Assembly: GCA_025454095.1 (NCBI GenBank)
Contig: JALOPC010000049.1
Location: 1-8,462, forward strand
Length of the DNA: 8,462 nt
DNA from: Syntrophales bacterium
Lineage (GTDB): Bacteria; Desulfobacterota; Syntrophia; Syntrophales; UBA2192
Direction: 5' to 3'
Part shown: positions 1-7,946 of the stretch, piece after piece
Position numbering within the stretch: the first letter of the stretch is position 1
Layout of the letters: every line of letters starts with the position of its first letter
Translations under genes and position numbers: made by a program
Notes under the pieces: generated by a model
The model's input: the letters and a program-made list of their open reading frames with translations, nothing else
Told to the model about the DNA's origin: nothing
The model's database searches: none

Positions 1-298
1 CTCGGGCCCGCCCGTGATCGTCTACACCTCCCTGCAGGCCTGGACGAAGGACCAGATCAAGGTGACCCTCCAGGGGTTCTTCATCATGTCGGGGCTGCTC
101 ATCGGCGTCTTCCACGCCGCAAGCGGGCTCGTCACGGACGGGGTGATCCGCAACTTCCTCGTCTCCGTCCCGACGCTCCTGGCGGGGACCTGGGCCGGTT
201 CTCTGCTCTACGGGAAGTTCAGGGAGGACGGCTACCGAAGGGTCATGCTCGTATTGCTGGGGGCCCTGGGGGTGTTCACGCTGGCGAGGGCCCTGTGA
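1..298 (+). CDS. TauE/SafE-family membrane transporter, C-terminal part (5' end outside window)
   Basis: This is the last 98 codons of an integral membrane protein of the sulfite exporter TauE/SafE family, usually about 250 residues long. The open frame runs to the left edge (first full codon at base 2), so the GTG at 14 is an internal valine and not the start. The visible part begins with SGPPVIVY, matching the conserved G-x-P-P-V-x-x-Y motif at the start of the second half of these proteins. Three hydrophobic segments follow, roughly GFFIMSGLLIGVFHAA, FLVSVPTLLAGTWAGSLL and VMLVLLGALGVFTLA, with a short basic loop (KFREDGYRR) before the last, as is typical. Family members export or import small anions such as sulfite or sulfoacetate, but the substrate cannot be told from this fragment. 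It reads toward rpsT, from which it is separated by 176 bp with its own promoter. The family call is fairly firm; the substrate is unknown. Confidence 0.82.
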   Translation, partial: SGPPVIVYTSLQAWTKDQIKVTLQGFFIMSGLLIGVFHAASGLVTDGVIRNFLVSVPTLLAGTWAGSLLYGKFREDGYRRVMLVLLGALGVFTLARAL

Positions 299-311
299 TC
301 CGCTTCGCGGA

Positions 312-339
312 GGGTATCGGGTAACGGGACTCGGGTATC
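312..339 (+). repeat. Left array of four 7-bp units (GGGTATC)
   Basis: Four head-to-tail heptamers start at 312, 319, 326 and 333. The first and last are GGGTATC; the middle two are GGGTAAC and GGGACTC. Every unit keeps GGG at the same phase, giving four G-triplets with 4-nt spacers, which fits the usual G-quadruplex pattern on the + strand. It faces a matching array on the other strand at 369-396. Bases 326-338 can also pair with 384-396 (12 of 13 positions). It follows the transporter stop by 13 bp, so it probably lies in that gene's 3' UTR. Confidence 0.8.
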
Positions 340-368
340 GAGCCATGGATTGATTCCTTTTCCTTCCC

Positions 369-396
369 GAGACCCTAGACCCTATACCCGAGCCCC
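369..396 (-). repeat. Right array of four 7-bp units, inverted relative to the left array
   Basis: Read on the minus strand, four heptamers occupy 396-390 (GGGGCTC), 389-383 (GGGTATA), 382-376 (GGGTCTA) and 375-369 (GGGTCTC). A fifth GGG follows at 368-366. The G-runs therefore form a possible G-quadruplex on the minus strand, opposite to the left array. The centre between the two arrays (340-368) is unique sequence. The array ends 11 bp before the rpsT -35 box, so a structure here could affect rpsT promoter activity; that is inference. Confidence 0.8.
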
Positions 397-407
397 GTCT
401 TTTGTGC

Positions 408-436
408 TTGACAGCGCCAGGAAACTTATGTATTAA
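408..436 (+). promoter_or_regulatory. Sigma70-type promoter of rpsT
   Basis: A perfect -35 box TTGACA lies at 408-413 and a -10-like TATTAA at 431-436, with the optimal 17-bp spacer. Transcription would start near 443, giving a leader of about 32 nt before the rpsT start codon. The local AT-rich stretch stands out from the GC-rich surroundings. An alternative -10, ATTAAA at 432-437, would have an 18-bp spacer. Confidence 0.82.
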
Positions 437-459
437 AACACCTTTCAGATTGTACCTGC

Positions 460-466
460 AAGGAGG
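460..466 (+). promoter_or_regulatory. rpsT ribosome binding site that fixes a TTG start
   Basis: AAGGAGG is a near-perfect Shine-Dalgarno sequence 8 nt before TTG at 475. No ATG or GTG at suitable spacing gives an S20 protein, so this site decides the TTG start. Confidence 0.85.
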
Positions 467-474
467 AACGTCGT

Positions 475-744
475 TTGGCTACACATCGTTCGGCGGAAAA
501 AAGAGACCGGCAGAACAAGAAACGCAAGGTCCGTAATGCGTCCGTAAAATCGCAGACGAAGACCGAGATCAAGAAGGTGCTCGCTGCCGTGGAAGGCAAG
601 GAATCGGAGAACTCCGAGAAAGCCCTCAAGAGCGCCATCAAGGTCATCAAGAAGGCCGCCTCCAAGGGCGTTTACCACAAGAACAACGCCTCCCGCAAAG
701 TCTCCCGCCTGACGCGGAAGGTCGCCTCCCTGAAAAAAGCGTAG
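475..744 (+). CDS. rpsT: Small ribosomal subunit protein bS20
   Basis: This encodes ribosomal protein S20, which binds 16S rRNA directly early in 30S assembly. The 89-residue product has the usual S20 length and is very lysine-rich. It begins MATHRSAEKRDRQNKKRK, matching the family N-terminus with its basic helix (commonly A-N-I/H-K-S-A-x-K-R), and continues with NASVKSQTKTEIKKV. It ends KGVYHKNNASRKVSRLTRKVASLKKA, which carries the conserved H-K-N-x-A-x-R-K-x-S-R-L segment. The start is TTG at 475, with a strong ribosome binding site 8 nt upstream and its own promoter. E. coli rpsT also starts with UUG, and that weak start is tied to autoregulation by S20; the same logic here is inference. 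The gene is monocistronic, bounded by its own promoter and the terminator at 784-816, and is convergent with lptE. Identity is near certain. Confidence 0.97.
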   Translation: MATHRSAEKRDRQNKKRKVRNASVKSQTKTEIKKVLAAVEGKESENSEKALKSAIKVIKKAASKGVYHKNNASRKVSRLTRKVASLKKA

Positions 745-746
745 AA

Positions 747-778
747 CAGCGGAAGAGCGGAACATCGGAAGCGCGGAA
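747..778 (+). repeat. Left array of four 8-bp units ending in CGGAA
   Basis: Four consecutive octamers start at 747, 755, 763 and 771. The first two are CAGCGGAA and GAGCGGAA; all four keep CGGAA at exact 8-bp phase. The array begins 2 bp after the rpsT stop codon and ends 5 bp before the terminator stem. It faces an inverted array at 826-857 across that terminator. Confidence 0.78.
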
Positions 779-783
779 AAAGC

Positions 784-816
784 AAAAGCCTGAAGGCAAA
801 TTCTTCAGGCTTTTTT
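784..816 (+). terminator. Rho-independent terminator of rpsT, probably bidirectional (also for lptE)
   Basis: A perfect 12-bp stem pairs 784-795 with 803-814, with a 7-nt loop at 796-802. The core AGCCTGAAG pairs with CTTCAGGCT, and the + strand then reads through a run of T to 816. On the minus strand the stem is followed by TTTTGCTTTTT, so the same hairpin can also end the operon that finishes with lptE. It lies 40 bp after the rpsT stop and 68 bp beyond the lptE stop. Confidence 0.92.
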
Positions 817-817
817 G

Positions 818-857
818 TTCTTAACTTCCCAGTTTCCGATCTTCCTAACTTCCAGGC
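818..857 (-). repeat. Right array of 8-bp units (TTCC on +, GGAA on -), inverted to 747-778
   Basis: On the + strand TTCC recurs at 826, 834, 842 and 850, exactly every 8 bp, with a degenerate fifth unit (TTCTTAAC) at 818. On the minus strand the units read as GATCGGAA, GTTAGGAA, ACTGGGAA and so on, so they are the same style as the left array in the opposite direction. Unit ends are conserved while the other four bases drift. It occupies the 3' UTR expected for the lptE transcript. Confidence 0.75.
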
Positions 858-881
858 CGCGAGGCCTTGGCGCGGAGCGCC
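854..881. repeat. Two adjacent small perfect hairpins next to the lptE stop
   Basis: AGGCC at 854-858 pairs with GGCCT at 863-867 around a GCGA loop, and GGCGC at 869-873 pairs with GCGCC at 877-881 around a 3-nt loop. They lie 2 nt beyond the lptE stop codon and directly next to the octamer array. Neither is followed by a T-run, so they are not terminators by themselves. They could protect the lptE mRNA 3' end or be part of a compound repeat with the octamers. Confidence 0.6.
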
Positions 882-883
882 AC

Positions 884-1435
884 TCAGAATCCCGACATCA
901 GATTCCGGTACGCCTTTTCGGCCATGTCGCCGGATAGCTTCTGGAGGGCTGCCTGCTTGTTGGTCGACGTGGCGTTGGGGTTGGCCTGGTCGACGCGGTA
1001 ACTCTCGTTGCCCGTGAAATTCGCCACGCTCCAGAGTTTTTTCCCCGTTTTGCGCTCCTCGAACGCGAGATTCAGAACCATGATCGCGCGGCTTTCCGTG
1101 GCCTTGTCGTATCGGTCGTAGGCGACGTAGGAGGTGGAGAGGGCGGAAAGGGTTCCCTTGAGAATGGCATCGGCCGTCTCGCGGCTGTTGGCGAGACGGA
1201 ACCGGGAGCTTTTCCGGAACTGATCCTCGAAGCCGCTCCGGAGGTAGATCTCCACGTAGGGTTCGCTCGTCGAGTTGACCAGGTTGTCGATGAAGACGGT
1301 CCTGAGCCCGCTGTCGATCCACTCCCCGCCGGGCGAGAACCGGTACCCGCACCCCGCAATGGTCACCGCGATCATTGCAAAAAACAGCAGCACGAGGCAT
1401 TGTCGTCTCGTGCCGGCTGCTGTCCGTCTTTTCAT
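884..1435 (-). CDS. lptE: LPS-assembly lipoprotein LptE family
   Basis: This 183-residue lipoprotein belongs to the LptE family. LptE sits as a plug inside the LptD barrel of the outer membrane and helps deliver lipopolysaccharide to the cell surface. The N-terminus has a basic stretch (MKRRTAAGTRRQ), a hydrophobic core (CLVLLFFAMIAVTI) and a lipobox IAGC with Cys29 as the lipidated residue. Gly at +2 agrees with outer-membrane sorting. The mature protein opens GCGYRFSPGG, the family's typical CGYR start. It continues with VFIDNLVNSTSEPYVE and a Q-F/R-L-x-N-x-x-x-A-D-A region like the family's strand-helix pattern. The ATG at 1435 is 18 bp after the leuS stop, with an AGGG ribosome binding site. 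leuS-lptE adjacency is common and supports the name, since LptE sequences diverge strongly. In E. coli holA follows; here the operon ends instead at a terminator facing rpsT. The early codons carry an inverted repeat (1385-1422). Confidence 0.85.
   Translation of the reverse strand: MKRRTAAGTRRQCLVLLFFAMIAVTIAGCGYRFSPGGEWIDSGLRTVFIDNLVNSTSEPYVEIYLRSGFEDQFRKSSRFRLANSRETADAILKGTLSALSTSYVAYDRYDKATESRAIMVLNLAFEERKTGKKLWSVANFTGNESYRVDQANPNATSTNKQAALQKLSGDMAEKAYRNLMSGF
1385..1422 (-). promoter_or_regulatory. Inverted repeat within the lptE signal-peptide codons
   Basis: CAGCAGCACGAG at 1385-1396 is complementary to 1407-1422, apart from a 4-nt bulge at 1414-1417. The loop is 10 nt (1397-1406). In the lptE mRNA it would form a 12-bp bulged stem from about codon 5 to codon 17. 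It could slow early elongation or hide the start region; function is inference. Confidence 0.45.
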
Positions 1436-1453
1436 TTTCTTTTACCCTGAACC

Positions 1454-4016
<2,563 letters not shown>

Positions 4017-4036
<20 letters not shown>

Positions 4037-4100
4037 GGCGTTCTCCTCGCGGTATCCCTTCAGGTTACGTCAAAAAGGCGTAGCACAGGGGGCGGTATCT
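4017..4100 (-). repeat. 11-bp direct repeat around the leuS start, with a third partial copy
   Basis: GGGCGGTATCT on the + strand occurs exactly at 4017-4027 (inside leuS codons 4-7) and at 4090-4100 (just after the trkH stop). The 8-bp core GCGGTATC occurs a third time at 4049-4056, just upstream of the leuS ribosome binding site. On the mRNA sense the core reads GATACCGC. It may be a protein-binding site set or the trace of a small duplication; I cannot tell which. Confidence 0.5.
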
Positions 4101-4107
4101 TTCAACG

Positions 4108-5559
4108 CTATTTTTTCCAGAAGTCGGGGACGAGGAGGACCAGGACGGTGTAGATCTCGAGGCGCCCGAGGAGCATGCAGACCGAGAGGATCCACTTGGC
4201 CGCCTGGGGCAGCTCGGAGTAGGTCGAGGAGGCGTTGACGAGCCCCAGGCCGGGGCCGACGTTGCCCAGCGTGGCCGCCACTCCCGAGATCGACGTGACC
4301 ATGTCCACGCCGAGCAGGGTGAGCGCCAGCATGGCCGCCATGGCGATGGCGATGTAAAGGAAAAAGAAGCTGCGAATGCTGGAGACAATCTCCGGCGGGA
4401 CGGCGACTTTCGCGATCTTGACGGAGATGACGGCGTGGGGGTGGATCAGGCGGGTGAGTTCGATGAAGGTCTGCTTGATGACGACCATGAACCGCAGGCA
4501 CTTGATGGCGCCCCCCGTGGAGCCGGCGCAGCCGCCGATGAACATGAGCAGGACGAGGATGAACTTCGACGGCGCGGGCCACTGGTCGAAGTTGTAGGTG
4601 GCAAATCCCGTCGTCGTGATGATGGAGACGACCTGGAACGCCGCGCGACGGAGGGATTCCCCCAGGCTGCTGAAATAGTGGAACCGCAGATCGAGGGTGA
4701 TGAGTGCCGTCGCGACCAGCACGATGGCCCCGTAGAAATGGAATTCGGGGTCCCTGAAAAACGACTTTGCGTCCCCCTTGAAGAGCCGGTAGTGGAGAGT
4801 GAAATTCATCCCGGCGACGAACATGAACACGATGATGACGATTTCGATGTAGAGGCTGTTGAACTGGGCGACACTCGCGTCGAAGGTGCTGAACCCGCCC
4901 GTCGCCATGGTGGCGAAGGCATGGCAGACGGCGTCGAAGACGCTCATGCCCCCCAGCCAGAGAAGGACGATCTCCACGGCCGTGATGGCCACGTAGACGA
5001 GCCACAGGTTCTTGGCCGTCTCCGTGATGCGGGGCGTGATCTTGTCCTTCACGGGGGAGGGGATCTCCGCCTTGAAGAGCTGCATGCCCCCGACGCCGAG
5101 GATGGGGAGGATGGCAATGGAGAGAATGATGATCCCCATGCCGCCCAGCCACTGGGTGAGGGCCCGCCAGAAGAGAATCCCCTTCGAGGCCCTGTCGAGA
5201 TTCGAGATGACGGAAGCCCCTGTGGTGGTGAAGCCGGACATGGTCTCGAAGAAGGCGTCACAGAAGGTCGGCACCACCCCCGAAAAAAGGAAGGGGAGCC
5301 CCCCGAAGGCCGAGGCGAGAACCCAGGCGAGGGTCACAATCACGAACCCCTCGCGGTGGGACAGGCTGATCCGCTCCCCCGTCCTCGGGATGAGGACGTA
5401 CATCAGCAGGCCCGCTCCCATCGTGACGAGGGAAGCCAGCCCGATGGCCGTCCACGCCGCCTCGTGCAGCATCGCGGAGATGACGAAGGCCGGCAGCATC
5501 GCCGCCCCGATCATCAGGACGAAGATCCCGAGGATGTGGAAGATGTTTCGCAGGTTCAT
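4108..5559 (-). CDS. trkH: Trk potassium-uptake channel subunit TrkH
   Basis: This is the membrane subunit of the Trk potassium-uptake system, in the inner membrane and gated by TrkA. The 483-residue length equals that of E. coli TrkH. The protein is a chain of hydrophobic helices broken by four re-entrant pore loops that form the selectivity filter. I see TTTGAS at 111-116, ATGGFS at 219-224, TTTGFA at 315-320 and GNVGPG at 432-437, each with the filter glycine intact. GGCAGSTGGAIK at 342-353 is the conserved helix-breaking and intramembrane gate segment. The N-terminal pair of helices typical of TrkH (rather than KtrB) is present within residues 1-57. The ATG at 5559 overlaps the trkA stop codon as ATGA, which implies translational coupling and equal supply of the two partners. 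The upstream ribosome binding site is weak. Identity is firm; Na+ or H+ coupling and nucleotide response cannot be read from the sequence. Confidence 0.95.
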   Translation of the reverse strand: MNLRNIFHILGIFVLMIGAAMLPAFVISAMLHEAAWTAIGLASLVTMGAGLLMYVLIPRTGERISLSHREGFVIVTLAWVLASAFGGLPFLFSGVVPTFCDAFFETMSGFTTTGASVISNLDRASKGILFWRALTQWLGGMGIIILSIAILPILGVGGMQLFKAEIPSPVKDKITPRITETAKNLWLVYVAITAVEIVLLWLGGMSVFDAVCHAFATMATGGFSTFDASVAQFNSLYIEIVIIVFMFVAGMNFTLHYRLFKGDAKSFFRDPEFHFYGAIVLVATALITLDLRFHYFSSLGESLRRAAFQVVSIITTTGFATYNFDQWPAPSKFILVLLMFIGGCAGSTGGAIKCLRFMVVIKQTFIELTRLIHPHAVISVKIAKVAVPPEIVSSIRSFFFLYIAIAMAAMLALTLLGVDMVTSISGVAATLGNVGPGLGLVNASSTYSELPQAAKWILSVCMLLGRLEIYTVLVLLVPDFWKK

Positions 5560-6920
5560 TCGAAATATTCCAGCTTGACCATGAGGATCTTCTCCACCTG
5601 CGGGATGGACGAGCGGAAGGTGAAAATGATGACGTGGTCGCCCGGCGCGATGACGGTGTCGCCCCCGGGAATGATCATCTCCTCGCCCCGGATGACGGCG
5701 CCCACGATCGTGCCAGGCGGGAAGGAGACGTCCTTGACGGCCTTGCTGGTGATTTCGGAGGTGGCCAGGGCCACGACTTCGAAGGCCTCCACCCGCTCGT
5801 CGTGGAGCGGGGCCGCCGAGATGATCTTGCCGCGCCGGACGTAGTGGAGGATCTTGCTGATCGCGGCGTGCCGCGGGTTGATGACCCCGTCGATGCCCAC
5901 CTTGGCGACAAGCGGCATGTACTCCACCCGATTGATGAGGGCGATGGTTTTCTTCACGCCCAGGCGCTTTGCCAGGAGCGCCCCCAGCACGTTGTCCTCC
6001 TCGTCGTTCGTGACGGCGGCGAACACGTCCATGTCCCGGATGTTCTCCTCCATGAGGAGATCCTGGCTCGTCCCGTCCCCGTGCAGGACGACGGACCTGT
6101 CGAGCTTCTCCGAGAGGAACCGGCAGCGGTCCTTGCGCTTTTCGATGATCTTCACCGCGAGGCCCTTGTCCTCGAGCGCCTCGGCGAGCATCCGCCCCGT
6201 GTTGCCGCCGCCCATGATGACGATCCGCTTCGCCGGGTCCGTCTTCCGGCCGAAGATCCGGAGCAGATCCTTCGCCTGCGCCGTATCGGCGATGGCAAAG
6301 AAGAAGTCGTTCTCCCGGATGACGGAGTCCCCCTTCGGCTCGATGAGCATGTCGTCCCGGATGATGGAGGTGATGATCATCTTGCTGCCGGGGTGTGTCT
6401 CCCGCAGCTGCTGGAGGGTCTTGCCGGTGACGGAGCTGTTCTGGACGGGAAAGCCGATGAGCTTGATGCGGCCGTCGTGAAAATCCGTCACCTCCGTCGC
6501 GCCGGGGAATTCGATGAGGTCCAGGGCGATCTTGACGGCTTCCCGCTCCGGGTTGATGCAGAGGTTGATGTTGAGGCGGTCCTTGTCGAAGATGCCCGCG
6601 TACTCGTCGAGTTCGGGGTTGCGGATCCGGGCGATCTTGAAGGAGACGCGCGATTGCGTCGATGCGAGCAGGCAGGCCACCATGTTGGCTTCGTCGCTGT
6701 CGGTGACGGCGACGACCATGTCGGCTTCACTGAGACCGGCCTTCTTGAGGATTTCGGGACTGCTGCCGCTGCCGTGGAGCGTCATGACGTCGAGGGTCTC
6801 TGCAAGTTCCTTGAGCCTCTCCTCGTTCCGATCGATGAGGATGACGTCCTGTTTTTCTTTGGAGAGGATGTCGGCGATGTGATACCCGACCTCCCCCGCC
6901 CCGATGATGATAACCTTCAT
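5556..6920 (-). CDS. trkA: Trk potassium-uptake regulatory NAD-binding protein TrkA
   Basis: This peripheral cytoplasmic protein forms a gating ring under TrkH and opens or closes it according to bound nucleotide. The 454 residues hold two tandem RCK units. The first has a Rossmann fold starting MKVIIIGAGEVG (glycine motif at 7-12), with an acidic residue D30 at the end of the second strand, which favours NAD(H) binding. Its RCK_C domain lies at about 140-225. The second Rossmann fold starts RIVIMGGGNTG (237-242), with E260 in the equivalent position, and its RCK_C domain runs from about 370 to 450 and ends near GDHVIIFT. This double-RCK layout is the E. coli TrkA type rather than the single-RCK KtrA or TrkA-N type. 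A GGGGAG ribosome binding site lies 5 nt before ATG at 6920. The gene is 22 bp after the M17_N gene and overlaps trkH by 4 bp. Identity is firm. Confidence 0.96.
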   Translation of the reverse strand: MKVIIIGAGEVGYHIADILSKEKQDVILIDRNEERLKELAETLDVMTLHGSGSSPEILKKAGLSEADMVVAVTDSDEANMVACLLASTQSRVSFKIARIRNPELDEYAGIFDKDRLNINLCINPEREAVKIALDLIEFPGATEVTDFHDGRIKLIGFPVQNSSVTGKTLQQLRETHPGSKMIITSIIRDDMLIEPKGDSVIRENDFFFAIADTAQAKDLLRIFGRKTDPAKRIVIMGGGNTGRMLAEALEDKGLAVKIIEKRKDRCRFLSEKLDRSVVLHGDGTSQDLLMEENIRDMDVFAAVTNDEEDNVLGALLAKRLGVKKTIALINRVEYMPLVAKVGIDGVINPRHAAISKILHYVRRGKIISAAPLHDERVEAFEVVALATSEITSKAVKDVSFPPGTIVGAVIRGEEMIIPGGDTVIAPGDHVIIFTFRSSIPQVEKILMVKLEYFE

Positions 6921-6942
6921 GGGTTCTCCCCGCCGGTTCCGT

Positions 6943-7527
6943 CTATTCGCCGATCGGAAGGGCCTCTCCCTCCCGCGCGATGCGGATGTCGATCTGGACC
7001 TTGTCTTTGACGTTGAGCCGCAGCTTGTGGATCCCCAGCAGGGTTTTCTGGAAGAAGGACTCGTCGGACAGCAGGCAGGGGGTTGCGGCGGCGAGGGTCT
7101 GGAGGTCGCCGGACAGGAACTCGAACATGCCCGTCGTGAAGAGGGTGGTCATCTCCGCGACCTCGAGGAGCGACCGGTCTGCGGCGGGGACCTCGACGGC
7201 GAAATCGTAGCAGTGCATCCGTACGGCCGTTTCTGCCATGCGGGCCCCGGCGTCCCGCAGGGTCTCGTAACTCAGATCCCGGCGCTTCCCGAGCCCGAAC
7301 AGGACGATCTTCTGCGGGGGGATGCGCCGCTGCGAGTCGATGAGAACCCTCTCCGAGAAATCGCCCCGGATCCTTCCCTCGGCGATCAGCCTCGACACGA
7401 GGCCGTTGAGGCGCCAGTCCACGAACCCCCCGTTTCCCCGGGGGGGGCGCTCGTCGGAGAAGAAGCCCAGGACCAGGCACTCATGCCGGAGCCGGTCCAG
7501 ACTTTCCGTTGTCACCTTGATCTGCAT
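6943..7527 (-). CDS. Stand-alone M17 leucyl aminopeptidase N-terminal (macro-like) domain protein
   Basis: The 194-residue product resembles the N-terminal domain of M17 leucyl aminopeptidases (PepA/LAP). It starts MQIKVTTESLDRLRHECLVLGFF, like the M17_N opening in which a short strand and a D/E-x-L-V-x-G-x-F segment come first. It continues with a G-G-F-V-D-W-R-L-N-G-L-V-S-R-L segment at 33-47 and KIVLFGLGKR at 73-82, close to the domain's L-L-x-G-L-G pattern. The C-terminal catalytic domain with its two-metal site (around NTDAEGRL) is absent, and the stop codon at 6943 is followed at once by trkA. It therefore should not be a peptidase. In E. coli PepA the N-domain supports DNA binding and hexamer formation, so a binding or regulatory role is possible, but that is inference. 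The ATG at 7527 lies inside the nusB end (47-bp overlap). AAGGA is only 2 nt before the ATG, so initiation may depend on coupling. A C8 tract lies at codons 27-30. Confidence 0.75.
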   Translation of the reverse strand: MQIKVTTESLDRLRHECLVLGFFSDERPPRGNGGFVDWRLNGLVSRLIAEGRIRGDFSERVLIDSQRRIPPQKIVLFGLGKRRDLSYETLRDAGARMAETAVRMHCYDFAVEVPAADRSLLEVAEMTTLFTTGMFEFLSGDLQTLAAATPCLLSDESFFQKTLLGIHKLRLNVKDKVQIDIRIAREGEALPIGE

Positions 7528-7936
7528 GGTCCTTCAGCAGTTTCGAGTACAGGGCATCGAGAATGCCGTTGATAAAGGAACCCGAGTTTTCCGAGCCGAA
7601 TTCTTTGCCGAGGTCGATGGCCTCGTTGAGGGCCACCTTGGGGGGGATCCCCCGGCCGTAGAGGAGCTCGTAGACGGCGAGCCGCAGGATGTTGCGGTCG
7701 ACCCTGGCCATTCGCTCGAGGGACCAGTTCTCCGAGCATGTGCTGATCATGCGGTCGATCGCCTCCCGGTGGGCCCACGTCCCCTCGACGAGCTCCGAGG
7801 CGAACTCGCGGGCCTCCGCGGGCGCGTTGAAGTGATCCCAGAAAAGCCCGATGGCCTCCCTGGGATCGATTCTCAGGACATCGAGCTGATAAAGAACCTG
7901 CAAGGCAATCTCTCTTGCCTTTCTTCTGAGACGCAT
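7481..7936 (-). CDS. nusB: Transcription antitermination factor NusB
   Basis: NusB, with NusE (S10), binds boxA RNA and takes part in antitermination on rRNA operons. The 151-residue product opens MRLRRKAREIALQVLYQLD, the arginine-rich helix of the family. It then shows VDRNILRLAVYELL at 79-92 and PPKVALNEAIDLGKEFG at 98-114, followed by SGSFINGILDAL, all strong NusB signatures. The start is ATG at 7936, with AGGA 6-7 nt upstream; the longer frame up to 8068 adds only unrelated residues and overlaps ribH, so it is rejected. The last 15 residues (137-151) lie past the normal NusB fold and are exactly the part that overlaps the M17_N start. ribH upstream is a very common NusB neighbour. The 82-bp leader can form GC-rich hairpins next to the ribosome binding site. 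A C7 tract (coding strand) lies at the PP of GIPPKV. Confidence 0.95.
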   Translation of the reverse strand: MRLRRKAREIALQVLYQLDVLRIDPREAIGLFWDHFNAPAEAREFASELVEGTWAHREAIDRMISTCSENWSLERMARVDRNILRLAVYELLYGRGIPPKVALNEAIDLGKEFGSENSGSFINGILDALYSKLLKDHADQGDNGKSGPAPA

Positions 7937-7946
7937 GACATTTCCT

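Noticed and set aside
312..396. CRISPR array
   Set aside because: Units are 7 bp with no 25-40 bp repeats or spacers, and no cas genes are present.
672..1400. 242-codon minus-strand frame overlapping rpsT and lptE
   Set aside because: It crosses the terminator and the rpsT 3' end, and its product is an R/P/G-rich shadow; lptE is in another frame.
4037..4107. Internal promoter or trkH terminator in the trkH-leuS gap
   Set aside because: TTGACG is present on the minus strand but no convincing -10 follows at 16-18 bp, and the T5 run has no stem before it.
4435..7010. Two long + strand frames (469 and 458 codons) opposite trkH and trkA
   Set aside because: Both are antisense shadows with unnatural D/E/G/R-rich composition; TrkH and TrkA on the other strand are unmistakable.
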